DNA of 64,000 bases from Termitidicoccus mucosus (GCF_038725785.1 NZ_CP109796.1:4278001-4342000), one strand, 5' to 3'. Counted from the first letter of the stretch, positions 17,138 to 27,867 are shown. Numbers and translations: made by a program. Notes: generated from the letters alone by a model not told the origin.

Positions 17138-17992
17138 AAATCGAAGCGGCCTGACAATCCCAAGCAGCGGATGGCGATCGCCAGCAACGCCGCCGCCTCC
17201 GCCGCCGCGCTGCCGATCGGGTTTCTCCGCCAGGGCACGCGCTTCGACCTGCTCGACGTGCCGCGCTGCGACATCGCCACCGACGCCATCAACCAGCGCC
17301 TCGCCACGATGCGCGCCGACATCCGCGCGCGCGCGGCGGCGGGTGAATTCATCCGCGGCGCGACCCTCCTGCTGCGCGACGCGGACGGCGTGGTGACGAC
17401 GGACTACGACCGTGTCATCACCGAGACGGTGGGCGGCACGCGGCTGCGTTTTCTCGCGCGCGATTTTTTCCAGAACAACCCGTTCATCCTGCCCGCGTTC
17501 ACCGGGCACGTCCGCGACCAAGCGGCGGCCTCGGGCGCGCGGTTTCTGGTGGACGCGTATTGCGGCAGCGGCCTGTTCGCGCTCACGGCGGCGGCGGCGT
17601 TTGAGCGCGTGGCGGGCATCGAAATCAGCGAGAGTTCCATCGCGTTCGCGCGCGAGAACGCCGCGGCCAACGGCATCGGGAACGCGACATTCCAGGCCGG
17701 CGACGCGGCGGCGATTTTTGCCGGGCTGGAGTTTCCCCCCGCCGGGACGGTCGTGGTCATCGACCCGCCGCGCAAAGGCTGCGACGAAAATTTCCTCGAC
17801 CAGCTCTTCGCCTTCGGGCCGCGCGCCGTCGTGTATGTGAGCTGCGATCCGGCGACGCAGATGCGCGACCTGCGGCATTTCATCGCGCGCGGCTACGAAC
17901 TCGCCGAGGTGCAGCCGTTCGACCTGTTCCCGCAAACGCGGCATCTGGAGTGCGTGGTGACCCTGCGCAAGACGGCACGGGTGAACGGGTGA
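16756..17992 (+). pseudogene. TrmA/RumA-family RNA (uracil-5-)-methyltransferase, internally deleted and frameshifted
   Basis: The N-terminal part (GTG 16756 to about 17137) encodes a TRAM domain ('VLEIHTLTNRGAGLGRVALP' ... 'WVVMVPFALPGERVRARVFR') with a repeat-rich insert in the middle. The frame hits TGA at 17152. The C-terminal part continues in another frame from about 17138 (M at 17171) to 17992. It has SAM motif 'DAYCGSGLFAL', 'VVIDPPRKGC', the catalytic cysteine in 'YVSCDPATQMRDL', and 'QPFDLFPQTRHLECV'. The stretch that should hold the [4Fe-4S] cysteines (Cx5Cx2C) and following residues, roughly 100 codons, is absent. The gene is therefore broken, or the assembly is wrong here. Confidence 0.8.
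16963..16980. repeat. 18-bp palindromic repeat
   Basis: GCGGGCAGGAATGCCCGC, inside the TRAM-domain insert. It is identical to 20969-20986 and the reverse complement of 570-587. The left duplication copy has a damaged version. Confidence 0.7.
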
Positions 17993-18002
17993 TGTCGTAT
18001 TT

Positions 18003-18071
18003 CAATCGTTCTCGTTCTCGAAACGTTGCGCAAACAAAAGAGAGAACGAAGTAAGAGAACGAGAACGATTG
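18003..18071. repeat. Hairpin repeat with 17-bp CAATCGTTCTCGTTCTC arms (uninterrupted copy)
   Basis: The arms 18003-18019 and 18055-18071 are exact complements around a 35-nt centre containing further GAGAACGA-like units. The same hairpin occurs in opposite orientation at 31093-31324, where it is split by another element. Confidence 0.75.
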
Positions 18072-18145
18072 AGGGGAAAACACCGGCATTGCATCCGGCG
18101 CGGGGCGCGCCTAGCTTCTCCCTTCGCGCGCACCAAATCCCGGCC

Positions 18146-18496
18146 ATGTATCAAGTCACCTTTTCCGAACAGGCGATGCACGAGCTCAACAGGCTCGACA
18201 AATTCCTCCAGCTCGAGGTCATCCTGCCCATCAGCAGCCTGAAATCCTCCGACCTGGCCAACCCGCGCGAACCGCTCGGCCGCTTCAACCGCAACGGCCA
18301 GACGCTCTACCGCCTGCGCGCCGGCGATTTCCGCTTCTACTTCGAGCAGCACGGCGAGACGCTCCACACCCTTTACATCCTGCACAAGAACTCCCTCGAG
18401 GATTTCCTTCTCCGCAACAAACTCCCCGTGACGGAAAATCAGCTCGTCGAGCAACACTCGAAATTCTGGAAATACCTCGAAACACTCACGAAGTAA
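18146..18496 (+). CDS. RelE/ParE-superfamily protein without a partner antitoxin
   Basis: 116 residues. The fold signature is 'YQVTFSEQAMHELNRLD...PREPLGRFNRNGQTLYRLRAGDFRFYFEQHGETLHTLYILHKNS', matching RelE/ParE-type mRNA-interferase-like proteins. The basic-residue pattern of the superfamily is kept (RLRAGDFRFYF). An extra C-terminal tail of about 30 residues follows. No small antitoxin gene lies next to it; upstream is the repeat hairpin and downstream is pssA. A regulatory or housekeeping role is as likely as toxicity. ATG 18146 is chosen because the upstream frame is repeat DNA. Confidence 0.65.
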   Translation: MYQVTFSEQAMHELNRLDKFLQLEVILPISSLKSSDLANPREPLGRFNRNGQTLYRLRAGDFRFYFEQHGETLHTLYILHKNSLEDFLLRNKLPVTENQLVEQHSKFWKYLETLTK

Positions 18497-18578
18497 CCCG
18501 GCGCGGCGGGCCCGCGATTTCACCGCGCGCCCGCCGGCTCCCCCACCCTTTTTCGCCTTCCCGCACCTCCCTCCTTCC

Positions 18579-19505
18579 ATGGCAAAACCCGACCCGCGCG
18601 AAGATCCCTACACCGTCACTCAAGCCAGCCGGATTTACATCCTGCCGAACTTGATGACCGCGGGAAATCTGCTCTGCGGTTTCATGTCGCTCATCTGCTG
18701 CATCCAGGCGCAGCTCGCCGAGTCCGCGCTCGACGGCCTTTACGAAGGCGGCTCGATGTTCGACTATTACCGCCGCGCGGTTTACTTCATCCTCGGCGCG
18801 GCGCTTTTCGACTCGCTCGACGGCCGGCTCGCGCGCATGGGCGGGCGCGAATCGCTCTTCGGCGCGGAATTCGATTCGCTCGCGGACGTGATCTCGTTCG
18901 GCATCGCCCCGGCGATGATGATGTCGTTCTTCATCCTCTCGCCCTCGCAGGCGCCCGGCTTCGAGTGGTCGCTCAACATCGGCTGGGGCGTCGGCTTCAT
19001 CTACCTGCTTTGCGCGGCGATGCGGCTGGCGCGCTTCAACGTCATCACCAACCCCCTCCTGCACCGCGGCGCCAAGGAATCCAACAAGGACTTCATCGGC
19101 CTGCCCGTGCCCGCCGCCGCCGCGACCGTCGCGGCCACGGTGCTGTTCCTCATTGAGATGGCCGAGGACGAACGCCACCTCAATTACTGGGCGCTGGTGC
19201 TCCCGCCCCTCATGCTGCTCATCGCATTGCTCATGATGAGCACGGTGCGCTTCCCAAGCGGAAAAAACATCGGCATGCAGACGCGCGCCCGCCTCAGCAC
19301 CTTTGCGTTTCTGCTGGCATTGCTGGCTATCATATTCTTTTACAAGGAAATAGGATTCCTATGCATCTGCATCGGCTACCTTTTCTTCGGGCTTTGCCGC
19401 CACTGGCGCCGGCGTCCCGCGCTTCGGGCCGAGACGACCGTGCGGACGGCGGCTGAAAACGCTGCGAGCAAGTCCGCCAACAACCCGCCCAACAACTCCG
19501 AATAA
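18579..19505 (+). CDS. pssA: CDP-diacylglycerol--serine O-phosphatidyltransferase
   Basis: 308 residues. It makes phosphatidylserine, precursor of phosphatidylethanolamine, at the inner membrane. The CDP-alcohol phosphotransferase motif (DGx2ARx8Gx3Dx3D) is present in 'FDSLDGRLARMGG' and 'FGAEFDSLADVISFG'. The N-terminal 'YILPNLMTAGNLLCGF' and about six further hydrophobic helices are typical. The length exceeds the shortest Gram-positive enzymes and includes a polar Ala/Asn/Glu tail. ATG 18579 follows the RelE-like gene by 82 bp. The family assignment is firm; serine as acceptor is inferred from similarity to PssA rather than PgsA. Confidence 0.88.
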   Translation: MAKPDPREDPYTVTQASRIYILPNLMTAGNLLCGFMSLICCIQAQLAESALDGLYEGGSMFDYYRRAVYFILGAALFDSLDGRLARMGGRESLFGAEFDSLADVISFGIAPAMMMSFFILSPSQAPGFEWSLNIGWGVGFIYLLCAAMRLARFNVITNPLLHRGAKESNKDFIGLPVPAAAATVAATVLFLIEMAEDERHLNYWALVLPPLMLLIALLMMSTVRFPSGKNIGMQTRARLSTFAFLLALLAIIFFYKEIGFLCICIGYLFFGLCRHWRRRPALRAETTVRTAAENAASKSANNPPNNSE

Positions 19506-19697
19506 CTTTCCCATTGTGAAAAACCCCGCCCTTGCTCCGAATTGCGCACCCGGTTGCTCACAGCGCGCCACCCGCCATTTTCAAAGGAGATTTGGCTGGT
19601 TATTCCCGTTTTTCACAGCCCATACTGATACGGATAAATCTTCATTATTGAACTAAGAATTATTTAACCTTTGTTAGTTTCCCAAAAACCGCAGCGC

Positions 19698-20822
19698 ATG
19701 AAATTCAAAATCAATCGCGACCACTTCAGCAACGGGCTTGCCCAAGTCCTCAACGTCGTTGGCTCGAAAGCCACGATGCCCATCTTGAGCAATGTGTTGA
19801 TTGAGGCCGACAAGGACTCCATTTCGCTCACCACCACGAACCTCGATCTCGGGATCCGATGCAAGGTGAAGGCCGAGGTGAAGGAGCCCGGCGCGGTCAC
19901 GCTGCCGGTCAAGCGTCTCGCCACCATCGTCAAGGAACTGCCCAGCACCGATGTGACCTTCGACGCATCGCCCACACACCAGATCAAACTCACCTCCGGC
20001 GGCTCCACCTTCCGCATCATGGGCATCGGCCGCGAGGAGTTTCCGCCGCTGCCGGAATTTGGCGAAGAGAAATCCTTCACCCTCGAACAAGGCGAGCTCG
20101 TCTCCATGCTCAAGAGCGTCGCCTACGCGCAGTCCACCGACGAGACCCGCTTCATCCTCAACGGCGTGTATTTTAATTTCAATGACGGCAAACTCTCGCT
20201 TGTCGCCACCGACGGCCGCCGCCTCGCGCTCATGAGCAAGGAAATGGAAGTCCCCGCCGAGAGCGCCGGAAACATCATTCTCCCCGCCAAGACCGTGGGC
20301 GAGCTCCTGCGCATGCTCGACAAGGGCGAAAAGCTCAAGGTGTCCTTCAACGACCGCCGCGCCGCCTTCCAGATCAACGTGGACAAGGACAGCGCCGGTT
20401 TCGTGGACAGCGTTTACCTCTACTCGAAAGTCGTCGAGGGCAACTACCCGAACTACAATCAGGTCATCCCGAAGGAAACGCACCAGCGCATCAAGCTCGA
20501 GCGCGAGCTTTTTGCCCAATGCGTGCACCGCGCCGCGCTCGTGTGCAGCGAGAAATCCAACTCGGTCAAAATCAAGCTTTCCAGCAACCTGCTCGAAATC
20601 ACCGCGCAGAGTCCCGATTTCGGCGAGGCGCACGAATCGATGGCCATCGCCTACAGCGGTCCGGAGCTTCAAGTCGGCTTCAACCCGCAATTCCTCCTCG
20701 ACCCGCTCCGCGCGCTTTCGAAGGACGAGATTTTCTTCGAGGTGAAGGACGAGGTGAGCCCCGGCGTGTTCAAGACGCTGGAAAGCTTCATCTGCGTCGT
20801 GATGCCGGTGCGTCTGAGTTGA
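19698..20822 (+). CDS. dnaN: DNA polymerase III beta subunit (sliding clamp)
   Basis: A 374-residue ring-forming clamp that tethers DNA polymerase III to DNA. Start ATG 19698 gives the family N-terminus '[37 protein letters not shown]'. The three clamp domains follow, including '[15 protein letters not shown]' and the C-terminal '[17 protein letters not shown]', whose Met-Pro-x-Arg-Leu ending lines the partner-binding pocket. The upstream 190 bp has an AT-rich stretch (about 19625-19680) that probably holds the promoter. No dnaA or recF adjoins it, so the classical origin cluster is split in this organism. Confidence 0.97.
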   Translation: MKFKINRDHFSNGLAQVLNVVGSKATMPILSNVLIEADKDSISLTTTNLDLGIRCKVKAEVKEPGAVTLPVKRLATIVKELPSTDVTFDASPTHQIKLTSGGSTFRIMGIGREEFPPLPEFGEEKSFTLEQGELVSMLKSVAYAQSTDETRFILNGVYFNFNDGKLSLVATDGRRLALMSKEMEVPAESAGNIILPAKTVGELLRMLDKGEKLKVSFNDRRAAFQINVDKDSAGFVDSVYLYSKVVEGNYPNYNQVIPKETHQRIKLERELFAQCVHRAALVCSEKSNSVKIKLSSNLLEITAQSPDFGEAHESMAIAYSGPELQVGFNPQFLLDPLRALSKDEIFFEVKDEVSPGVFKTLESFICVVMPVRLS

Positions 20823-20868
20823 GCGCCAAATCATCCCACGCGAAAGGAGCGCGGGCCATTTCTGCCAT

Positions 20869-20940
20869 TTAGGTAGGGCGAGGCGTCCCGCCGAGCCGTT
20901 GCTCGGTCTCCGGCTCGGCGGGACGCCTCGCCCTACCTAA
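20869..20940. repeat. GC palindrome with perfect 30-bp arms after dnaN
   Basis: Arms 20869-20898 and 20911-20940 are exact complements (TTAGGTAGGGCGAGGCGTCC...). The same core recurs at 31142-31209 and 36251-36319 and, degraded, near 22000 and 23090. A GACTTGGTATAAG end at 20947-20959 matches the right end of other copies. It may double as a terminator for dnaN. Confidence 0.75.
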
Positions 20941-20968
20941 AATTGGGACTTGGTATAAGTTCAAACCC

Positions 20969-20986
20969 GCGGGCAGGAATGCCCGC
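20969..20986. repeat. 18-bp palindromic repeat
   Basis: GCGGGCAGGAATGCCCGC, identical to 16963-16980. Intergenic here. Confidence 0.7.
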
Positions 20987-21060
20987 GCTCCTTTCCACAC
21001 GGACACTTTCCGCATCGCCTTGCCAGACGCGGGCGCGTCAGTTTCTTGAGAAGGCAAAAC

Positions 21061-21954
21061 ATGGAAAACACGACCGAATATTTCTCCCTGCTGGTGCTGG
21101 CCGCGGCCTTGGCGGTCATCATGCTGGCGCGCCTGAACGCCCGGCTGGCTTCGCCCGTGCTTTCCATCATCAACCGCTGGCTGCGCTGCCTCGTCTTCTC
21201 CGGAAGCGCCGCGTATCTTTTCCAAAGAATCGGCGGGTTCAACCGGCCCTACTGGCTGCTTGCGCTCGTGTGCCTGCTGGTCTGGATTCTGGCCGAGACG
21301 CTTTACAACTGGATGATGGTCAAGGCGCTCAGCATGAGTCCGCTGCCGTTGTTTCCGCATTACAGCGTCAATACCTCCGGCGACGAATGGCCCACGCACC
21401 CGCGTTTCCTGAAAGTGCGGGACTGGCTGCGCACGCGGGGATTTTCGCAGGTGCAGGCGTTGCGCGCCGAAATCAGCAATGACCTTTATCTGCGCGTGTC
21501 GGTTTATCAGGACGCGGATGCGGTGGTGCGGCTGCAAATCACGTTTCTGCCCCAGCCGGGCGGCGCGATCGCGCTGTGCGCGAGTTTTTCCACGCGCATG
21601 CTGAACGGCTATCGTTACGTGACGGACAACCTGTTTTTGCCTTTTGCCGGGTTTTATCCCGAGAACTGGCTCGTGGAACGGAACCCTTGGCGCGTATCGC
21701 TGGAAGGTTTGTATAAACGCCACCGTGCGCGGCTGGCGCGGCGCGGCGAGATCATACAACCTTGGGACGGCGAGCCGCTGGAGGACCTGAACGTGCAGCA
21801 ACGCGAGATGGACAAGATCAACACCGAGCTCGGTTTCCTGATGCCCTACGCGCAGCGCGAGGAACACGGGAAAATCACCTACGAGGGGCGCTTTCGTGTC
21901 TGGAAGGAAATCTGGTCGTTGAATTACCTCGGCCGCAGCGCGCGGTATGAATAG
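21061..21954 (+). CDS. Hypothetical two-helix membrane protein
   Basis: 297 residues, not recognised. Two hydrophobic helices lie near residues 8-28 and 64-88 ('YWLLALVCLLVWILAETLYNW'). A soluble region of about 200 residues follows, containing a beta-rich segment ('LYLRVSVYQDADAVVRLQITFLP') and a charged C-terminal part. The arrangement suggests a membrane-anchored cytoplasmic or periplasmic domain. The start at 21061 follows a purine-rich stretch and precedes the first helix. Codon use is typical for the genome. It is flanked by repeats on both sides, with no functional clue from neighbours. Confidence 0.6.
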   Translation: MENTTEYFSLLVLAAALAVIMLARLNARLASPVLSIINRWLRCLVFSGSAAYLFQRIGGFNRPYWLLALVCLLVWILAETLYNWMMVKALSMSPLPLFPHYSVNTSGDEWPTHPRFLKVRDWLRTRGFSQVQALRAEISNDLYLRVSVYQDADAVVRLQITFLPQPGGAIALCASFSTRMLNGYRYVTDNLFLPFAGFYPENWLVERNPWRVSLEGLYKRHRARLARRGEIIQPWDGEPLEDLNVQQREMDKINTELGFLMPYAQREEHGKITYEGRFRVWKEIWSLNYLGRSARYE

Positions 21955-21969
21955 CGCGGGAAAATAATA

Positions 21970-22056
21970 TATATAGTATTTTCTTTCAATATTGGCCCAA
22001 ATGGCAGGGCGAGGCGTCCCCGCCGTGCCGCGGCTCAGCCGGAGGCTGAGCCCTAC
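21970..22056. repeat. MITE-like remnant with TATATAGTATTTTCT end
   Basis: It starts TATATAGTATTTTCTTTCAA and continues into the GGGCGAGGCGTCCCCGCCG core with a small hairpin at about 22031-22052. It is the left part of the same element seen complete at 23054-23190, in the same orientation. The right terminal repeat is missing. Confidence 0.6.
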
Positions 22057-22080
22057 AAACTAACGGCATCCATACCGCCT

Positions 22081-22968
22081 TTACAGCGGCAGCATGGGGC
22101 CGGTGCGCTCGTCGTGGAGTCTGCCGGTGTCGAGGCCGTCGAGGACAAGCACGCCTTGCAGCGATGAAATAAACGCGGGGTGGCTCCACTGCCAGACGAT
22201 TTGCGTGTCGGCGTCGAACTCGAGAAGTTGCACGCCCGACTCGCCGTGACCGGGGCCGTGGCCCTGCCAGTTGGCGAGGACGATGTGGCCATTGGCGAGA
22301 AGCTGGAAGGTGGCGTAGAAATAGGGATTCACTGCGGCGGGGACATCGGCCCGGCCGCCGAATTTGCGGAGGACGCGGCCGGCGGGATCGAGCTCGACCA
22401 GAAAGGCGCCGTAACCGGCGGATGCGAGGATGCGCCCGTCGGGCAGCGGGACGGCTTTCCACATGTGCGCGAAGCCGTCGACGGGAATTTCGCGGAGATA
22501 GTTGCCGAGGTAGTCCGCCTCGCGGAGGCGGGTGTCGCACATCATGAGGAGCGTGTGCGAGGGGGTCTGGCGGATGAGGCGCACGTAGTCGCCGGGATAA
22601 CGGACTTGGCGGCGCGTGACATGCCCGGCGTCGAGCTCGAGGAGGGAGACGCCGGGAAGGTTGGGGAGGTTGACGCCGGCGACGAGGGTGCTGCCGTCGG
22701 GCTGGCGGCGGGCGGAGGTGACGCCGAGGAAGCGTTCGACGGCGACGAGAATTTCGCCGGTGTCGAGGTCGATTTCGGAGTAACCGCGATTATGGCTGAC
22801 GAGGAGGCGGTTGCCGCCGATGAGCTGCATGTCGCGCACCTGGGTGCGGCCGGTGCTCATGTGCCAGACGGGTTCGGTGGACGAGCGGTTTTCGTCGATG
22901 CGGAAGATTTTGTTCAAACCTTCGTCGATCGCGATAAAATCGTGGCGAATGGGAGCGGCGGGCTGCAT
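22081..22968 (-). CDS. Beta-propeller (PQQ/arylsulfotransferase-like) protein
   Basis: 295 residues without a signal peptide. About six repeated four-stranded units are visible, with hallmarks 'LLVSHNRGYSEIDLDTGEI', 'PDGSTLVAGV', 'LPDGRILASAGYGAFLVELD' and 'LLANGHIVLANWQGHG', as in propellers of the PQQ-like or arylsulfotransferase-related group. Conserved 'NGHIVLANW' and 'FDADTQIVWQW' repeats support this. No catalytic motif could be assigned. The gene sits between two same-orientation copies of a MITE-like repeat (21970 and 23054). Confidence 0.6.
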   Translation of the reverse strand: MQPAAPIRHDFIAIDEGLNKIFRIDENRSSTEPVWHMSTGRTQVRDMQLIGGNRLLVSHNRGYSEIDLDTGEILVAVERFLGVTSARRQPDGSTLVAGVNLPNLPGVSLLELDAGHVTRRQVRYPGDYVRLIRQTPSHTLLMMCDTRLREADYLGNYLREIPVDGFAHMWKAVPLPDGRILASAGYGAFLVELDPAGRVLRKFGGRADVPAAVNPYFYATFQLLANGHIVLANWQGHGPGHGESGVQLLEFDADTQIVWQWSHPAFISSLQGVLVLDGLDTGRLHDERTGPMLPL

Positions 22969-23308
22969 GGCTTGCTTTTAACCACGAAGGCCGCGAGGGA
23001 TGCGAAGTTATTTTTGGCCATCCCGCAGAGACACGGATGAGGCGAGGAGGCGGGATTATATAGTATTTTCTCTCAACATTGGCCCAAATGGTGGGGCGAG
23101 GCGTCCCGTCCTCGACGAGCCGCGGCTCAGCCGGAGGCTTCGCCCTACCGGCGCTGCCGCGCCAATGTTAATCGAAAATATTATATAATACCCTTTGCAG
23201 ACCAAAATGAAATTCTCGGCGAATTTCTGAATCAGCAAAAGGAACGCGATTATATACAGAGGATCACGGAAATGTTTTATCGGGCCGGAGCGGAGAGCGT
23301 CGCGCGGT
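22969..23308. other. 340-bp intergenic region with a MITE-like element
   Basis: No gene is visible. It contains a single-armed AACCACGAAGG repeat (22980-23010), the element at 23054-23190, and about 115 bp of ordinary sequence before the atpC stop. No convincing terminator for the atp operon was found here. Confidence 0.55.
23054..23190. mobile_element. MITE-like element with AT-rich terminal inverted repeats
   Basis: The left end (23054-23080, TTATATAGTATTTTCTCTCA...) and right end (23161-23190) are imperfect complements of about 27 nt, both ending in CCAATGTT/AACATTGG. The interior is a degraded form of the GGGCGAGGCGTCCC palindrome family. Confidence 0.65.
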
Positions 23309-23716
23309 TCACCGGCGGCGGTTCTTTTGGGCGAGCTGGGCCATGACAAAGCGGAGGGCCGCCTCGTCGCGCGCGATTTCCTCGGGAGTGAGTTTCTCGC
23401 GATTCTTGAGCGCCTCCTCGGCGCGCTGACGCGCCTTTTCGACCGCCTCGAAGTCGATCTTTTCCTCTTCGATGGCGTTCTGCGCGAGGATGGAAACGGT
23501 GTCGGCCTCGATTTCGGCGAAGCCGTCGCCGATGATAAGTTCGCTGGTCCTGCCGTCCTTGGTGACCCGCAGCTCGCCGGCGGTGACTTGGGTGAGGAGC
23601 GGGATGTGCCCGGGCAGGATGCCTATCTCCCCGGTCGTCGTGGGAATGACCACGGTCTCAATCGTGTCGGAATAGACCTCGGCTTCGGGAGTGACGATTT
23701 TTAGCGTAAGAGACAT
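23309..23716 (-). CDS. atpC: ATP synthase epsilon subunit
   Basis: A 135-residue F1 central-stalk subunit. The N-terminal beta sandwich carries 'TPEAEVYSDTIETVVIPTTTGEIGILPGHIPLLT', a family signature, and a C-terminal helical hairpin of about 50 residues follows ('EEEKIDFEAVEKARQRAEEAL'). It is the last gene of the atp operon, 86 bp after atpD. The gap contains a hairpin built from a heptamer array. Confidence 0.95.
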   Translation of the reverse strand: MSLTLKIVTPEAEVYSDTIETVVIPTTTGEIGILPGHIPLLTQVTAGELRVTKDGRTSELIIGDGFAEIEADTVSILAQNAIEEEKIDFEAVEKARQRAEEALKNREKLTPEEIARDEAALRFVMAQLAQKNRRR

Positions 23717-23723
23717 GATGAGA

Positions 23724-23787
23724 AATTACGAATTACGAATTACGAATTACGAATGAGGGGGCCGGTTTTTATTCGTCATTCGTAATT
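23724..23787. repeat. Heptamer array AATTACG x4 with inverted partner, between atpD and atpC
   Basis: Four perfect AATTACG units at 23724-23751 are followed by a partial inverted copy (ATTCGTCATTCGTAATT, 23771-23787), so the transcript could form a hairpin between the beta and epsilon cistrons. AT-rich units are unusual for this genome. Confidence 0.8.
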
Positions 23788-23802
23788 TTTCATCCGTCAT
23801 TT

Positions 23803-25344
<1,542 letters not shown>

Positions 25345-25371
25345 TCACATTATTCATTGGCCGCGGGGAGA

Positions 25372-26253
25372 TCAGGTCGCGGCGGCGTATTGGGCGGCGG
25401 CGATTTCGAGGATTTCGTTGGTGATGGCGGCCTGGCGGGCCTTGTTGTATTTGAGCGTGAGGTCGTCGAGGAGGTTGGTGGCGTTGTCCTTGGCGGTCTT
25501 CATCGCGACCATGCGGGCGCTGTGCTCGGAGGCTTTGGCGGCGAGCGCGAGCTGGTGGATGGTGCGGTTGACGTAGAAGGGGAGCAGGGCGCTGAGCACC
25601 TCGGCGGAGCTGGGCTCGAAGAGCATGTCGCGGGTGTCGGGGGAGGATTCGACGCCGGCCTGTTTTTTCAGGCGTTCGACCATCGCGGCGAGATTGTCGA
25701 GCGGGAGGATGGGGGCGATGGCGGGTTCCTGAACGAGGGTGTTTTTGAAATGGGGATAGATGACTTCGAGCGTGTCGATGACGCCGTCGAGATATTGTTT
25801 GACCAGAAACTCGATGATGACGCGGACCTCGGCGAAGGTGACGCGGTCGCTGATGATGAAGTCGGCGAGGAGGTCGCGTCCGGTGCGGGCCAGGTATTGG
25901 GCGCCCTTGCGTCCGACGGCGACAAACTTGGCGGGGGCCTTGATGTCGGCGACGAGGCGGAAGAGATTGGAGTTGAGCGGGCCGCAGAGGCCTTTGTCGG
26001 TGGTGAGGAGGAGAATGCCGCGGGTTTTGATTTCGCGGCGGATGAGGAAGGGATGGAGGTTGTCCATGTCCTCGACGCGGTGAGCGAGGTTGGCAAGCAT
26101 GGTGGCGAGGAGGCGGGCATAGGGGCGCCCGGCCATCGCAGCCTGCTGCGCCTTCTTCATTTTCGACGAGGCAACGAGTTCCATCGCCTTGGTGATCTGG
26201 CGGGTGTTTTTGACCGATTTGATTCGGCGGCGAATGTCTCTTGTCGATGCCAT
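25372..26253 (-). CDS. atpG: ATP synthase gamma subunit
   Basis: The 293-residue rotor shaft of F1. The N-terminal helix is 'STRDIRRRIKSVKNTRQITKAMELVASSKMKKAQ' and the C-terminal helix 'ARMVAMKTAKDNATNLLDDLTLKYNKARQAAITNEILEI'; both coil inside the alpha-beta hexamer and are strongly conserved. The middle Rossmann-like part has 'LLTTDKGLCGPLNSN'. It follows atpA by 51 bp. Confidence 0.97.
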   Translation of the reverse strand: MASTRDIRRRIKSVKNTRQITKAMELVASSKMKKAQQAAMAGRPYARLLATMLANLAHRVEDMDNLHPFLIRREIKTRGILLLTTDKGLCGPLNSNLFRLVADIKAPAKFVAVGRKGAQYLARTGRDLLADFIISDRVTFAEVRVIIEFLVKQYLDGVIDTLEVIYPHFKNTLVQEPAIAPILPLDNLAAMVERLKKQAGVESSPDTRDMLFEPSSAEVLSALLPFYVNRTIHQLALAAKASEHSARMVAMKTAKDNATNLLDDLTLKYNKARQAAITNEILEIAAAQYAAAT

Positions 26254-26304
26254 GAAGGGAGAAGTGTTTTAACGGCAGAGGGATGCCAGTGGGCTCTCGC
26301 TGTT

Positions 26305-27867
26305 TCAGGCGGCCGGGGCGGCGGCGGGTTTCCCGGCTTTGGGCTGGGTCGCTTTCCACTCGTCGGTGGCGGTCTTGAGTTTGGCTTCGATGGCGTCGTC
26401 GAGTTTGGCCTGGATGCGGATTTCCTCGAGGAGCGCGGTCTGGCGCGCGGTGAAAAATTGGCGGAGGCTGGCGGCGGCGGGAGCGACGGCCTTCAATTCG
26501 AGGTCGTCGTAATAGCCTTTTTGCATGGCCCAGAGGGTGACGACCTGCTGCTCGATGGGAATCGGCGCGGCGGCGGGCTGCTTGAAGAGTTCGACGATGC
26601 GGGAGCCGCGGTCGAGCTGGGCCTTGGTGCGGGCGTCGAGGTCGGAGCCGAATTGGGCAAAGGCGGCGAGTTCGCGGAACTGGGCGAGTTCGCCCTTGAG
26701 CTTTCCGCCGACCTGCTTGGTGGCCTTGATTTGCGCGGCGGAGCCGACGCGGGAGACGGAGAGGCCGACGGAGACGGCGGGGCGGGTGCCTTGGTTGAAG
26801 AGGTCGGTTTCGAGGAAGATTTGCCCGTCGGTGATGGAGATGATGTTGGTCGGGATGTAGGCGGAGACGTCGCCGGCCTGGGTTTCGACGATGGGGAGGG
26901 CGGTGAGGGAGCCTTTGCCGGCGAGGCGGGCGGCGCGTTCGAGGAGGCGGGAGTGAAGGTAGAAAACATCGCCGGGATAGGCTTCGCGGCCGGAGGGACG
27001 TTTCAAGATGAGACAGATCTGGCGGTAGGCGACGGCGTGCTTGGAGAGGTCGTCATAGACGATGAGGGCGTCCATGTCGTTTTCCATGAACCATTCGCCC
27101 ATCGCGGCGCCGGCGTAGGGGGCGATGTATTGGTTGGCGGGATTGTCGGCGGCGGGGGCGGCGACGATGATGGTGTATTCGAGCGCGCCAGCGGCTTCGA
27201 GGGTGGAGATGGTGCGGACGATGTTGGAGTTTTTCTGGCCGACGGCGACGTAGATGGAGTAAACGGGGCGGAATTTCGGGTCGCCGGAGGCGAGGCCGAT
27301 TTTGTTGATCTTGGCCTGGTTGATGATGGTATCGATGGCGATGGCGGTCTTGCCGGTGCCGCGGTCGCCGATGATGAGTTCGCGCTGGCCGCGTCCGATG
27401 GGAATCATGGAGTCGATGGCCATGATGCCGGTAAAGAGGGCTTGGGAGACGGACTTGCGGGCGATGATGCCGGGGGCGATGCGTTCGACGGGATAGGTTT
27501 CTCTGGCGTCGAGGGGGCCTTTGCCGTCGACGGGGTTGCCGAGGGCGTCGACGACGCGTCCGAGGAGGGCTTTGCCGACGGGGACGGAGAGGAGGCGGCC
27601 GGTGGTCTGGACTTCGTCGCCTTCCTTGAGTTGGGAGATGTCGCCAAGGACGATGGTGCCGACTTCGGTCTCGCCGAGGTTGAGGGCAATGCCGATGGCG
27701 CCGCCGGGGAACCGCACCATTTCGTTATACATGACGTCGGAGAGGCCGTCGATGGTGGCGACGCCGTCGGCGACGGCGCGGATGGTGCCGGTGTTTTTCT
27801 TGACCGCCTTGTTCTGCAACTGGGCGATTTGCTGTTCGATTTGGGCTATGACGTTGGTGTCGCTCAT
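26305..27867 (-). CDS. atpA: ATP synthase alpha subunit
   Basis: The 520-residue non-catalytic nucleotide-binding F1 subunit. Start at 27867 gives '[18 protein letters not shown]', then '[20 protein letters not shown]'. Walker A 'GDRGTGKTA', '[21 protein letters not shown]' and the arginine finger in '[13 protein letters not shown]' are present. The frame stays open far upstream but that part is out of family. A Pro/Ala tail ends the protein. Confidence 0.97.
   Translation of the reverse strand: MSDTNVIAQIEQQIAQLQNKAVKKNTGTIRAVADGVATIDGLSDVMYNEMVRFPGGAIGIALNLGETEVGTIVLGDISQLKEGDEVQTTGRLLSVPVGKALLGRVVDALGNPVDGKGPLDARETYPVERIAPGIIARKSVSQALFTGIMAIDSMIPIGRGQRELIIGDRGTGKTAIAIDTIINQAKINKIGLASGDPKFRPVYSIYVAVGQKNSNIVRTISTLEAAGALEYTIIVAAPAADNPANQYIAPYAGAAMGEWFMENDMDALIVYDDLSKHAVAYRQICLILKRPSGREAYPGDVFYLHSRLLERAARLAGKGSLTALPIVETQAGDVSAYIPTNIISITDGQIFLETDLFNQGTRPAVSVGLSVSRVGSAAQIKATKQVGGKLKGELAQFRELAAFAQFGSDLDARTKAQLDRGSRIVELFKQPAAAPIPIEQQVVTLWAMQKGYYDDLELKAVAPAAASLRQFFTARQTALLEEIRIQAKLDDAIEAKLKTATDEWKATQPKAGKPAAAPAA

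Noticed and set aside
18146-18496. A complete toxin-antitoxin module
   Set aside because: Only the RelE/ParE-like protein is present; no adjacent small antitoxin frame was found on either side.
19506-19697. Replication origin next to dnaN
   Set aside because: The region is AT-rich but lacks a cluster of TTATCCACA-like DnaA boxes, and dnaA is absent.
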